The translations under genes and the position numbers were made by a program. The notes under the pieces are model-generated. The model had not been told where the DNA came from. It saw only the letters and a list, made by a program, of their open reading frames with translations, and did not search any database. Shown here in pieces: positions 52,885 to 60,811 of a stretch of DNA of 64,000 bases. This stretch comes from Mycolicibacter heraklionensis (lineage in GTDB: Bacteria > Actinomycetota > Actinomycetes > Mycobacteriales > Mycobacteriaceae): contig LZME01000128.1 of NCBI GenBank assembly GCA_001673575.1, forward strand, positions 48,119-112,118, in the 5' to 3' direction. Within the stretch, counting starts at the first letter, position 1; the number at the start of each line of letters is the position of its first letter.

Positions 52885-53655
52885 GTGGCTGCCACCGACC
52901 TGTTCGAGCGACGCGCGACGCTGGCCCGTTCGGTGCGCCTGCTGTCCCAGTTCCGCTACGAGCAGAGCGCGCCGGCCCGGTTCTACGGTGCGCTGGCCGA
53001 CGACACCGCCGCCATGGTCACTGAGCTGTGGCGGGGGGTGTGCGGCGACGATCCGGCCGGCAAGACCGTGCTCGACGTCGGTGGCGGTCCGGGCTATTTC
53101 GCCACCGCGTTCGCCGACGCTGGACTGCGCTATGTGGGCGTGGAACCCGATCCGGCCGAGATGCATGCGGCCGATCCCGCGGACGCCGGGCCCCCGATGG
53201 GCAGCTTCGTACGGGCCTCGGGGATGGCCCTGCCGTTCGCCGACGCCAGCGTGGATATCTGCCTTTCCTCCAACGTCGCCGAGCACGTGCCGCGGCCCTG
53301 GCAGCTGGGCAACGAGATGCTGCGGGTCACCCGGCCCGGCGGGCTGGCGGTGCTGTCCTACACGGTGTGGCTGGGTCCGTTCGGCGGCCACGAGATGGGC
53401 CTGACGCACTATCTGGGCGGGCAGCGAGCCGCCCGGCGCTACACCCGACGACACGGCCACCCACCGAAGAACAACTACGGCTCGTCATTGTTCGCGGTGT
53501 CGGCCGCCGAGGGGCTGGACTGGGCTCGCCACACCGGCGCCCTGGTCGCGGCATTCCCCCGTTATCACCCGCGATGGGCGTGGTCGATGACGAATGTGCC
53601 GGGTCTTCGCGAGTTCGGTGTGAGCAATCTGGTGCTGGTGCTGCAACCGGAATAA
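52885..53655 (+). CDS. SAM-dependent methyltransferase (Rv0224c type)
   Basis: A 256-residue class-I methyltransferase. Motif I is TVLDVGGGPGYFATAFADAG (about residues 60-80). The acidic loop is YVGVEPDPAEM, followed by SSNVAEHVPRPWQLGNEMLR and VTRPGGLAVLSYTVW. The substrate is unknown, perhaps an envelope glycolipid given the adjacent glycosyltransferase. GTG 52885 is preceded by TAGGCT (52873-52878) with a 6-base spacer, a leaderless-type arrangement. Confidence 0.87.
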   Translation: MAATDLFERRATLARSVRLLSQFRYEQSAPARFYGALADDTAAMVTELWRGVCGDDPAGKTVLDVGGGPGYFATAFADAGLRYVGVEPDPAEMHAADPADAGPPMGSFVRASGMALPFADASVDICLSSNVAEHVPRPWQLGNEMLRVTRPGGLAVLSYTVWLGPFGGHEMGLTHYLGGQRAARRYTRRHGHPPKNNYGSSLFAVSAAEGLDWARHTGALVAAFPRYHPRWAWSMTNVPGLREFGVSNLVLVLQPE

Positions 53656-53664
53656 CGGATTGAC

Positions 53665-53678
53665 TGCAACGTGTTCTA
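53665..53678. promoter_or_regulatory. KstR box upstream of the aldehyde dehydrogenase
   Basis: TGCAACGTGTTCTA fits the KstR consensus TnnAACnnGTTnnA exactly, 32 bp before ATG 53710. KstR is the repressor of mycobacterial cholesterol-degradation genes. The position suits repression. Confidence 0.7.
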
Positions 53679-53709
53679 ATCCGCCGGTCGGCTAGGTAGG
53701 GTGACGCGC

Positions 53710-55182
53710 ATGACCGACTCCAGCATCACCGAATACGACACCCTCTTCATCGGCGGCAAGTGGACCGCCCCGTCCACCGATCGGGTGATCGAAGTTCACA
53801 GCCCGGCCACCGGCAAGTATGTCGGCAAGGTGCCGCTGGCAGCCAAGGGCGATGTGGACGCCGCGGTCGCCGCCGCCCGCACCGCGTTCGACTCCGGCCC
53901 GTGGCCGTCGACCCCGCCGGCCGAGCGGGCCGCGGTCATCGCCGCCGCGATCAAGCTGATGGAAGAGCGCAAGGACCAGTTCACCGCGCTGCTGGGCGCC
54001 GAGACCGGCCAACCCCCGCTGAGCGTCGAGACGATGCACTGGATGAGCTCGCTGGGCTCCTTGAACTTCTTCGCCGGCCCCGCCGTCGACGAGGTCAGCT
54101 GGGAAGAGGTCCGCACCGGCGCCTACGGTCAGACCATCGTGCGCCGCGAACCGATCGGCGTGGTCGGCGCGATCGTGGCGTGGAACGTGCCGCTGTTCCT
54201 GGCGGTCAACAAGCTGGGGCCGGCTCTGTTGGCAGGCTGCACGGTGGTGCTCAAGCCTGCCGCCGAGACGCCGTTCAGCGCGAACCTGCTGGCGCAGGCG
54301 TTCGCAGACGCGGGCCTGCCGGAAGGCGTGCTGTCGGTGGTGCCGGGCGGCGCCGAGACCGGTCAGGCGCTGACGTCCAACCCGGGCGTGGACATCTTCT
54401 CCTTCACCGGCAGCTCGGCCGTCGGCAAGGAGATCGGCAAGCGCGCCGCGGACCTGCTCAAGCCGTGCACGCTGGAGCTCGGCGGCAAGTCGGCGTCCAT
54501 CGTGCTCGAGGACGTCGACCTGGCATCGGCGATCCCCATGCTGGTGTTCTCCGGGATCATGAACACCGGCCAGGCCTGTGTGGCCCAGACCCGCATCCTG
54601 GCGCCTCGCTCGCGCTACGAGGAAGTCGTGGAGGCCGTCAAGAACTTCGTCACCGCGCTGCCGGTCGGCCTGCCGGATGACCCGGGCGCCCAGATCGGTT
54701 CGCTGATCAGTGAGAAGCAGCGCGAGCGGGTCGAGGGTTACATCGCCAAGGGCATCGAGGAGGGTGCTCGGCTGGTGTGCGGCGGCGGCCGCCCGGAGGG
54801 ACTGGACGGCGGCTTCTTCGTCGAGCCGACGGTGTTCGCCGACGTGGACAACTCCATGACCATCGCCCAGGAGGAGATCTTCGGACCGGTGCTGTCGATC
54901 ATCGCCTACGACACCGTGGACGACGCGATCGCGATCGCCAATGACTCGGTGTACGGGTTGGCCGGCAGCGTATGGACCTCCGATGTCCCGCGTGGGATCG
55001 AGATCGCGAGCAAGATCCGCACCGGGACTTACGGGATCAACTGGTACGCCTTCGACCCGTGCTGTCCGTTCGGCGGCTACAAGAACTCCGGCATCGGCCG
55101 GGAGAACGGCAAAGAGGGCGTGGAGCACTTCACCCAGCAGAAGAGCGTGCTGATGCCGATGGGCTACACCCTGGACGCCTGA
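53710..55182 (+). CDS. NAD(P)-dependent aldehyde dehydrogenase (Rv0223c type)
   Basis: A 490-residue aldehyde dehydrogenase. It has AIVAWNVPLFLAVNKLGPAL (cofactor site, oxyanion Asn), LELGGKSASIVLEDVDL with general base Glu256, and MNTGQACVAQTRIL with nucleophile Cys290. ATG 53710 is preferred to GTG 53701: TAGGGT (53697-53702) lies 7 bases before it in a leaderless layout. The KstR box upstream implies induction during growth on steroids, so it may oxidise an aldehyde from side-chain or ring catabolism; the substrate is not known. Confidence 0.9.
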   Translation: MTDSSITEYDTLFIGGKWTAPSTDRVIEVHSPATGKYVGKVPLAAKGDVDAAVAAARTAFDSGPWPSTPPAERAAVIAAAIKLMEERKDQFTALLGAETGQPPLSVETMHWMSSLGSLNFFAGPAVDEVSWEEVRTGAYGQTIVRREPIGVVGAIVAWNVPLFLAVNKLGPALLAGCTVVLKPAAETPFSANLLAQAFADAGLPEGVLSVVPGGAETGQALTSNPGVDIFSFTGSSAVGKEIGKRAADLLKPCTLELGGKSASIVLEDVDLASAIPMLVFSGIMNTGQACVAQTRILAPRSRYEEVVEAVKNFVTALPVGLPDDPGAQIGSLISEKQRERVEGYIAKGIEEGARLVCGGGRPEGLDGGFFVEPTVFADVDNSMTIAQEEIFGPVLSIIAYDTVDDAIAIANDSVYGLAGSVWTSDVPRGIEIASKIRTGTYGINWYAFDPCCPFGGYKNSGIGRENGKEGVEHFTQQKSVLMPMGYTLDA

Positions 55183-55208
55183 TCGGGTAGCGCCTCAGAT
55201 CAGTTCAC

Positions 55209-55231
55209 CTTGCCGTTGCCGCAACGGTAAG
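55209..55231. promoter_or_regulatory. Near-perfect inverted repeat before the 55249 gene
   Basis: CTTGCCGTTG-CCG-CAACGGTAAG has 9 of 10 arm bases paired. It lies 27 bp after the aldehyde dehydrogenase stop and just upstream of TATACT (55236-55241). It could terminate the former or act as operator at the -35 of the latter. Confidence 0.45.
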
Positions 55232-55235
55232 CCCC

Positions 55236-55241
55236 TATACT
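55236..55241 (+). promoter_or_regulatory. -10 element of a leaderless promoter
   Basis: TATACT ends 7 bases before GTG 55249, so transcription would start at the start codon. No clear -35 hexamer is seen; the inverted repeat occupies that place. Confidence 0.45.
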
Positions 55242-55248
55242 GCCGTCC

Positions 55249-56004
55249 GTGGGCGTGCTGGTGTGGTTTGCACCCTGGGCGGCGTATTGGGTGCTGGTGG
55301 GAAACTCGCCGCCGGTGATCGCGGCGGCGGTGGCGCTGGCTGTCGCTTTCACCGTCGTGGCCAGCAGCCGCGACTCGTCGGGACGGTCCGTGAGCATCGG
55401 GGCCGTTGCGACGTTCGCGGCGCTGGCGGTGCTAGCGCTGGCGTTCCCCGGCGCCCAAGGCTGGGTGCTGGCGTTGAGTTTCGCCGGGCTGCTCGCGACG
55501 CTGCTCGCCTGCGCGGCGCTGGGCAGACCCGTGGTGGCAGCCGTGGTGAAGGCGGATCTGCCTGCGGCGGTGGCGCAATCCGACCTGTTCGGCCCCGTCG
55601 TGCAGCGGGTGACGTGGATCTGGCTGGGTGCTTTGACGGCAACGTTCGTCTCGGCGGTAATCCCCGCGATCCTGCTGCCCGACGCCGGCACACCGCTGAG
55701 CTACCTGTGCTCCTGGGTGATTCCGTTCGGGGTCCTGGCCGCGGCGGTGATCGCTTCGCGCACCCTGTCGGACCGCATGACCGCCGGCTTCGGCGACGCG
55801 GTCCGCAAGACGAGCTTTGTCGCCTTCGTCGACCTGGAGATCGACCAGCTGTATTACCTGGCCACCGAACACGCCAACCGTGAAGTCGGCCCCGGCGAAC
55901 AGGCCTACAACGTCACCGTCGGCACCAAGGGAACACCGCTGCTGGGCGACGACACCCGGGTGTCGTGGCCGTCGACCTACAAGGTTCGGCAGCGGCGCAG
56001 CTGA
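55249..56004 (+). CDS. Membrane protein of unknown function
   Basis: A 251-residue protein with about five to six hydrophobic segments (residues ~2-18, 22-38, 48-65, 70-88, 123-145, 158-176). A C-terminal cytosolic domain of about 70 residues follows (SFVAFVDLEIDQLYYLATEH, then VSWPSTYKVRQRRS). I do not recognise the family. The start GTG 55249 is supported by a leaderless-type -10. It is downstream of the KstR-controlled aldehyde dehydrogenase on the same strand but with its own promoter, and converges on a small unknown gene 8 bp away. Confidence 0.65.
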   Translation: MGVLVWFAPWAAYWVLVGNSPPVIAAAVALAVAFTVVASSRDSSGRSVSIGAVATFAALAVLALAFPGAQGWVLALSFAGLLATLLACAALGRPVVAAVVKADLPAAVAQSDLFGPVVQRVTWIWLGALTATFVSAVIPAILLPDAGTPLSYLCSWVIPFGVLAAAVIASRTLSDRMTAGFGDAVRKTSFVAFVDLEIDQLYYLATEHANREVGPGEQAYNVTVGTKGTPLLGDDTRVSWPSTYKVRQRRS

Positions 56005-56012
56005 GTCGCGGC

Positions 56013-56507
56013 TCAGCCGTTGAGCTGGCGCCGTCGGCGGTACTCGATGCAGCGCCCCACCTGGGCGCGGTAGAAGTCTTCGTCGCGCCCGCCTGCGGTG
56101 TACAGCCGCGCACCGAGCCGATCCCGCAGCTCATCGAGATCCACCTGATCGGTCGTTACGTTGGCCAGCACCCAGTCGACAGCGGCTTCACTGCCCTGTT
56201 CCCGGCAGATCCGCTCGGCCTGTTTGGCCGCGGCGCGCTTGTGAAACCTGGCGAACCCGCGCCGGCTCCAGGCGCGCAGCTCCAGGGCTTCCAGGTCGAG
56301 CAGTTCGCGCAACACCGACAGCGGCCCGTCGGACACGGTCCTGAACGGAGCCGCATCGACGAAGGTCAGCGCACCGCCGGGACGGCGGATGCCCTCGATG
56401 TCGGGTTCCACCACGACGGTGCCGCGGCCCTTGGCCAACTCATGGGCCCACCGAACGAGGGCATAGCCGCGATCGGGCAGCCGGTATTTCCGGGTGTGGG
56501 TGTCCAC
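56013..56507 (-). CDS. Conserved-looking basic protein of unknown function
   Basis: A 164-residue soluble protein, Arg-rich, with no membrane segment or recognised motif. Stretches such as RFHKRAAAKQAERICREQGS look helical. The C-terminal EDFYRAQVGRCIEYRRRR is strongly basic. Coding is supported by its tight fit between two genes: its stop is 8 bp from the 3' end of the membrane-protein gene, and its start is 15 bp after the stop of the upstream acyl-CoA dehydrogenase gene on the same strand. It is probably translated from the same transcript. Function unknown. Confidence 0.6.
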   Translation of the reverse strand: MDTHTRKYRLPDRGYALVRWAHELAKGRGTVVVEPDIEGIRRPGGALTFVDAAPFRTVSDGPLSVLRELLDLEALELRAWSRRGFARFHKRAAAKQAERICREQGSEAAVDWVLANVTTDQVDLDELRDRLGARLYTAGGRDEDFYRAQVGRCIEYRRRRQLNG

Positions 56508-56522
56508 CGCATGGCGCTGTCG

Positions 56523-58358
56523 TTAGAACGCGTCCTCGGAGAGGTCCATCAACGCGAGGTCCTCACTCTCGACAATGCGACGATCCGCACCTAGCCGGGG
56601 TAACACGTTGGCCGCGAAGAACTTTGCCGCCGCCACCTTGCCGCGGTAGAAGTGCTGATCGTCGCCGGAGGCCCCGTGATCGAGTGCAGTCAGCGCGATC
56701 TCGGCCTGACGCATCAGCAGCCAGCCGATCACCAGATCACCGACGGCCAGCAGGAATCGCACCGAGCCCAAGCCCACCCGATAGAGCTCCCGGGCCTCCT
56801 GCTGGGAGCCGAACATGTATCCGGTCATAGCGGCCACCATCGCCCGCACGTCGTCGAGCGCGGCGGCCAGTAGCTTGCGTGAATCGGCCAGTTCCTTATG
56901 GCCGTCGGCGTCGTCGAGCAACGCGTCTATCTGGGCTACCAGATGCGTCAGCGCCACACCGCGGTCGCGGGCGATCTTGCGGAAGAAGAAGTCCTGCGCC
57001 TGAATTGCCGTGGTGCCCTCATACAGCGAGTCGATCTTGGCGTCACGGATGTACTGCTCGATCGGGTAGTCCTGCAGGAAACCCGAGCCGCCGAATGTCT
57101 GCAGTGAATCGGTCAGGTACTGGTAGGCCCGTTCCGAACCGACGCCCTTGACGATCGGCAGCAGCAGGTCGTTGACCCGTTCGGCCATCTCGGCGTCGGC
57201 GCCCGAGACCTGCATAGCGACTTGCGGGTTCTGGTGGGCCGCGGTGTAGAGGTACAGCGCCCGCATGCCCTCGGCATAGACCTTCTGCATCATCAGGGCG
57301 CGCCGCACATCCGGGTGATGGATGATCGACACCCGCGGCGCGGTCTTGTCGGTCATCTGAGTCAGGTCGGCTCCCTGAATACGGGTCTTGGCGTACTCCA
57401 GCGCGTTGAGGTAGCCGGTGGATAGCGTAGCGATCGCCTTGGTTCCCACCATCATTCGCGCATACTCGATGACGCGGAACATTTGGGCGATGCCGTTGCG
57501 GCTGTCACCGACCAGCCACCCTTTCGCCGGAATGCCGTGCTGGCCGAAGGTCAGTTCGCAGGTGGTCGAAACCTTCAGCCCCATCTTGTGTTCCAGACCG
57601 GTGACGAACACTCCGTTGCGCTCCCCTGGCTCGCCGGTCTCGGGGTCCGGCAGGAACTTAGGCACCAGAAAAAGGCTGAGCCCCTTGGTTCCCGGCCCGG
57701 CGCCCTCGGGACGGGCCAGGGTCATGTGCATGATGTTCTCGAACAGGTCATCGGTGTCGCCGTTGGTGATGAATCGCTTGACGCCGTCGATGTGCCACGT
57801 GCCGTCGGGTTGCTCGATGGCCTTGGTGCGGCCCGCCCCGACGTCAGAGCCGGCGTCGGGTTCGGTGAGCACCATAGTGGCGGCCCAGTTCCGCTCGATC
57901 GCCATGGAAGCCCAGTGCCGCTGCTGCTCGTTGCCCAACCCGTAGAGGATGTTGGCGAAGATCGGACCGGCCATGAAGATGAACACCGCGGGGTTGGCGC
58001 CTAGCGCCAGTTCGTTGATCGCCCAGGACACCATCGACGGCGCCGGCACCCCACCGACCTCTTCACACAGGCCGATCCGGAACCACTCGCCCTCCTTCCA
58101 GGCCCGCAGCGATTCCTTGAAGGGTTCGGGCAGCGTCACACTGTGGGTGGCCGGGTCGAACACCGGTGGATGGCGGTCGCTGGCGGCAAAGGACTCGGCC
58201 ACCGGCCCCTCGGCCAGCCGGGCGGCTTCGGCCAGCATCTGGCGCACCGTGTCGCCGTCGAGATCTCCGAACGCGCCGTCGGCCAGGCACTGCTCCAGCC
58301 CCAGCAGTTCGAACAGATTGAATTCCAGGTCGCGCACATTGCTCTTGAAGTGACCCAT
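56523..58358 (-). CDS. FadE5-like acyl-CoA dehydrogenase (paralogue)
   Basis: A 611-residue FAD acyl-CoA dehydrogenase, exactly the length of FadE5 at 17764-19599 and similar throughout. It shares [40 protein letters not shown] and [18 protein letters not shown] with the catalytic Glu. ATG 58358 ([10 protein letters not shown]) lines up with the FadE5 start; ATG 58373 is 5 codons upstream. Differences concentrate in the substrate-facing N-terminal third (for example [18 protein letters not shown]), so chain or substrate preference may differ. It lies downstream of nat and the protease on the same strand and could belong to their steroid-linked transcript. Confidence 0.88.
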   Translation of the reverse strand: MGHFKSNVRDLEFNLFELLGLEQCLADGAFGDLDGDTVRQMLAEAARLAEGPVAESFAASDRHPPVFDPATHSVTLPEPFKESLRAWKEGEWFRIGLCEEVGGVPAPSMVSWAINELALGANPAVFIFMAGPIFANILYGLGNEQQRHWASMAIERNWAATMVLTEPDAGSDVGAGRTKAIEQPDGTWHIDGVKRFITNGDTDDLFENIMHMTLARPEGAGPGTKGLSLFLVPKFLPDPETGEPGERNGVFVTGLEHKMGLKVSTTCELTFGQHGIPAKGWLVGDSRNGIAQMFRVIEYARMMVGTKAIATLSTGYLNALEYAKTRIQGADLTQMTDKTAPRVSIIHHPDVRRALMMQKVYAEGMRALYLYTAAHQNPQVAMQVSGADAEMAERVNDLLLPIVKGVGSERAYQYLTDSLQTFGGSGFLQDYPIEQYIRDAKIDSLYEGTTAIQAQDFFFRKIARDRGVALTHLVAQIDALLDDADGHKELADSRKLLAAALDDVRAMVAAMTGYMFGSQQEARELYRVGLGSVRFLLAVGDLVIGWLLMRQAEIALTALDHGASGDDQHFYRGKVAAAKFFAANVLPRLGADRRIVESEDLALMDLSEDAF

Positions 58359-58418
58359 CATTCCAGCATGCACCTTGACGATGCGCTGGTCGCCGGAATC
58401 GCAACGTTTCAGCGCACC

Positions 58419-59045
58419 CTAAGGCACCAAGCGCAATCCCCACTGACGCAGGATCGGCTCCACCAAGACGAAGTCGGTGCTGGAGTCGTCGTCCACCGGT
58501 CCGCCCTGCAGAATCCCGACCGCGCTGACGCTGCCGTCCGGGTTGACCACGAAGCCGGGACTGCCGCTGTCACCGATGGTGCTGTACACGCCGGTTTCCA
58601 CGAGGTTGCCGGCCACGGCGGTCACCGGACCGCAGGTCTCACCTGTCTGAGCACCCACCTTGCAGATCGTCATGCCGACGTGAATCTGATCGGCCGACAG
58701 CACCCCGGCCACCGGATAACGGCCGGCGATTTTGGGGTTGGGTCGGCCGGCGCCGGGTTCGAGCCGGATGATCGCGGCGTCACGGTCCTCGCCGTTGTCC
58801 TCGCTGGCGGTGATTATGCCGAGCGGCGTCTCGAAGATGTCGGTCCACTGCGATCCGTCGTGCGAATCGCAGTGACCGCTGGTCAGCAGGTAATAGCCGC
58901 CGGCATCGTCCTGGGTGAGAAAGCCCGCCGTGCAGCTGCTGTTGTCGTCCAGCAACTCGATGCCCGGCATCGGCCCGGCCGACGCGATGCCGGCGAAGGC
59001 CAGTCCCGCGGCCGCCACGGCGCCCGCCAACGCGATCTTGACCAT
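58419..59045 (-). CDS. Secreted trypsin-like serine protease
   Basis: A 208-residue exported protein. A signal peptide covers residues 1-~23 (KIALAGAVAAAGLAFAGIAS, cut after ASA). The chymotrypsin-type triad is readable as His58 (TSGHCDS), Asp89 (DRDAAIIRL) and Ser160 (GDSGSPGF). Cys38/Cys59 and Cys128/Cys138 are placed to form disulfides. It is small, like streptogrisin-type proteases without a long propeptide. ATG 59045 overlaps the nat stop by one base (TGATG), so the two are translationally linked although functionally unrelated. Confidence 0.85.
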   Translation of the reverse strand: MVKIALAGAVAAAGLAFAGIASAGPMPGIELLDDNSSCTAGFLTQDDAGGYYLLTSGHCDSHDGSQWTDIFETPLGIITASEDNGEDRDAAIIRLEPGAGRPNPKIAGRYPVAGVLSADQIHVGMTICKVGAQTGETCGPVTAVAGNLVETGVYSTIGDSGSPGFVVNPDGSVSAVGILQGGPVDDDSSTDFVLVEPILRQWGLRLVP

Positions 59046-59896
59046 CAGGTGTCCAGTACCGAGGCCACTTTGGCTTCGACGTCGCCCAAGCCGGCCAGGT
59101 CGATGCCGAATCGATCGGTCAGGGCCGTGCATACCTGCGCGGCGTCGTCGAACCGAATCCGCTCGGTGCCGCCGCCGGCGTGGATGGCGAGGTTGCGGCC
59201 GCGCAGGTTCCAGCGGGCATCGTCGGTCACCAGCGCCGCACTGAGGCCGACGACGAAGTTCGACTCGGGGTAGGTGGAGACGTACCAACTGCCCACCTGC
59301 ATGTCGATCAGCGGGCGGGGCTGCAGTCCCAGGATGTACAACGGCCGCCAGCGCTCGCCGATCAGCGTCTCCAACACCAACTCGTCGGCGCCACTCCCGC
59401 GCCGACAGAGCCGGAACGGCTCATGCGACGTCTGCTGGACTTCGTCGGGGACCATCGGCAACGGTGCCGTGGGGGTCTGTCCGCCGAATCCGACGTCGAC
59501 GAGATAGCGCTGGTCTGCCCCCGGGATCGTCACCGCCAAGGCCTGATGGGTCTGCGGCTGCGGCGGCCCGTCCAGCCCCTCCGGGCTCATCCACACCACC
59601 CGCCCGGCCAGCCGCTCGGCCCCGAAGCCGAGCGCGCACAGCACGTCGCGCATCAGATTGTTGTGCTCGTAGCAGTAGCCGCCGCGGCGTCTCGCCACCA
59701 GCTTGGCGCTCAGTGCCGCCGAACTGAGGTCGATCACCGGCAGACCCATCAGCGGATCGAGATTCTCGAAGGGGATGCGGCGGATGTGCGCGGACACCAG
59801 GGCGGTGAGCGTCTCATGCGTCGGCTCGGTGCCACCGCGATAGCCGATGCGGTCGAAGTACGCCTGCAGGTCGATGCGGAGCTCCCCTCGAGCCAC
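59045..59896 (-). CDS. nat: Arylamine N-acetyltransferase
   Basis: A 283-residue cytosolic acetyl/propionyl transferase. The catalytic triad is clear: Cys75 (RRGGYCYEHN), His117 (QTHQAL) and Asp134 (YLVDVGFGGQTP). In mycobacteria NAT lies in the cholesterol-catabolic operon and can use propionyl-CoA from sterol breakdown. The start is uncertain: GTG 59896 gives the family length, GTG 59923 adds 9 residues, and an ATG at 60091 would run through the divergent promoter. The KstR box 60 bp upstream fits the steroid link. Confidence 0.88.
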   Translation of the reverse strand: MARGELRIDLQAYFDRIGYRGGTEPTHETLTALVSAHIRRIPFENLDPLMGLPVIDLSSAALSAKLVARRRGGYCYEHNNLMRDVLCALGFGAERLAGRVVWMSPEGLDGPPQPQTHQALAVTIPGADQRYLVDVGFGGQTPTAPLPMVPDEVQQTSHEPFRLCRRGSGADELVLETLIGERWRPLYILGLQPRPLIDMQVGSWYVSTYPESNFVVGLSAALVTDDARWNLRGRNLAIHAGGGTERIRFDDAAQVCTALTDRFGIDLAGLGDVEAKVASVLDT

Positions 59897-59955
59897 TCGG
59901 AACAGTTTGCTGATGGTATCCACCAGCGGGTCTGAGCCGGTAATATGGGCAAAAC

Positions 59956-59969
59956 TAGAACACGTTCCA
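59956..59969. promoter_or_regulatory. KstR box in the nat / acyltransferase divergent promoter
   Basis: TAGAACACGTTCCA fits the KstR consensus TnnAACnnGTTnnA exactly. On the nat strand TTGGAA-N17-CATATT frames it as a spacer element; on the other strand it lies 16 bp before GTG 59985. One box can therefore control both transcripts. Confidence 0.75.
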
Positions 59970-59984
59970 ATTGAGGGGGCCGCG

Positions 59985-60806
59985 GTGGACACGCCGGACA
60001 ACGACTGGTCGGACGACGTTCCCCGGCCCATCACGAAGTGGGACCCGGGTCTGACCGAACGGGTCATGGGCCTGTTGCGGCCGTTCATCAAGGGCTACCA
60101 CCGGGCCGAGGTACGGGGCTTTGAGTCGTTCCCCAACGGAGGCGCCTTGGTGGTCTCGAACCACTCCGGCGGGCTGTTCGCGATGGACGTCCCGGTCTTC
60201 GCCACCGGCTTCTACGACACGTTCGGCTACGAGCGTCCGGTCTACACGCTGAGCCACGACCTGATCTTCACCGGCTTCACCGCTGACTTCTTCCGCAAGA
60301 CCGGGTTCATCCCGGCCAACCATGCCAACGCCGACGAGGCGCTGCGCTCCGGCGGCGTGGTGGTGGTCTTCCCCGGCGGTGACTACGACGTCTACCGGCC
60401 GACGTTGGAAGAGAACAAGATCGACTTCGGCGGCCGCAAGGGCTACATCCGCGCCGCGATCAACGCCGGGGTACCGATCGTGCCGACGGTAGGGATCGGT
60501 GGCCAGGAAAGCCAGTTCTACCTGTCCCGCGGAACCGGGCTGGCCAAGGCGCTGCGCCTGGACAAGCTGATGCGGGTCAAGATTCTGCCGATCTCGTTCG
60601 GCTTCCCGTTCGGCCTGTCCGCGGTGTTGCCGGTCAACCTGCCGCTGCCCACCAAGATCGTCATGCAGGTCTGCGAGCCGATCGACATCGTCGCGGAGTT
60701 CGGCGAGGACCCCGACATCGACCTCGTCGACGCGCACGTGCGTGCCGTCATGCAAAAGGCGCTGGACAAGCTCGCCAGCGAACGCCGTCTGCCGATTCTG
60801 GGCTGA
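59985..60806 (+). CDS. Lysophospholipid acyltransferase-like (PlsC-type) protein
   Basis: A 273-residue membrane-associated acyltransferase. VSNHSGGLFAMDVPVFATG stands where the H-x4-D motif of the family is expected, with a longer spacing (His...Asp). VVVFPGGDYDVYRP replaces the EGTR block, and AAINAGVPIVPTVGIGGQ follows. These variants are typical of the Rv1428c-like and DAG-acyltransferase-like branch. GTG 59985 is supported by GAGGGGG at 59973-59979. It sits 5 bp before the FadD gene, forming a two-gene KstR-linked operon that would activate a fatty acid and transfer it. Confidence 0.85.
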   Translation: MDTPDNDWSDDVPRPITKWDPGLTERVMGLLRPFIKGYHRAEVRGFESFPNGGALVVSNHSGGLFAMDVPVFATGFYDTFGYERPVYTLSHDLIFTGFTADFFRKTGFIPANHANADEALRSGGVVVVFPGGDYDVYRPTLEENKIDFGGRKGYIRAAINAGVPIVPTVGIGGQESQFYLSRGTGLAKALRLDKLMRVKILPISFGFPFGLSAVLPVNLPLPTKIVMQVCEPIDIVAEFGEDPDIDLVDAHVRAVMQKALDKLASERRLPILG

Positions 60807-60811
60807 GCGGG

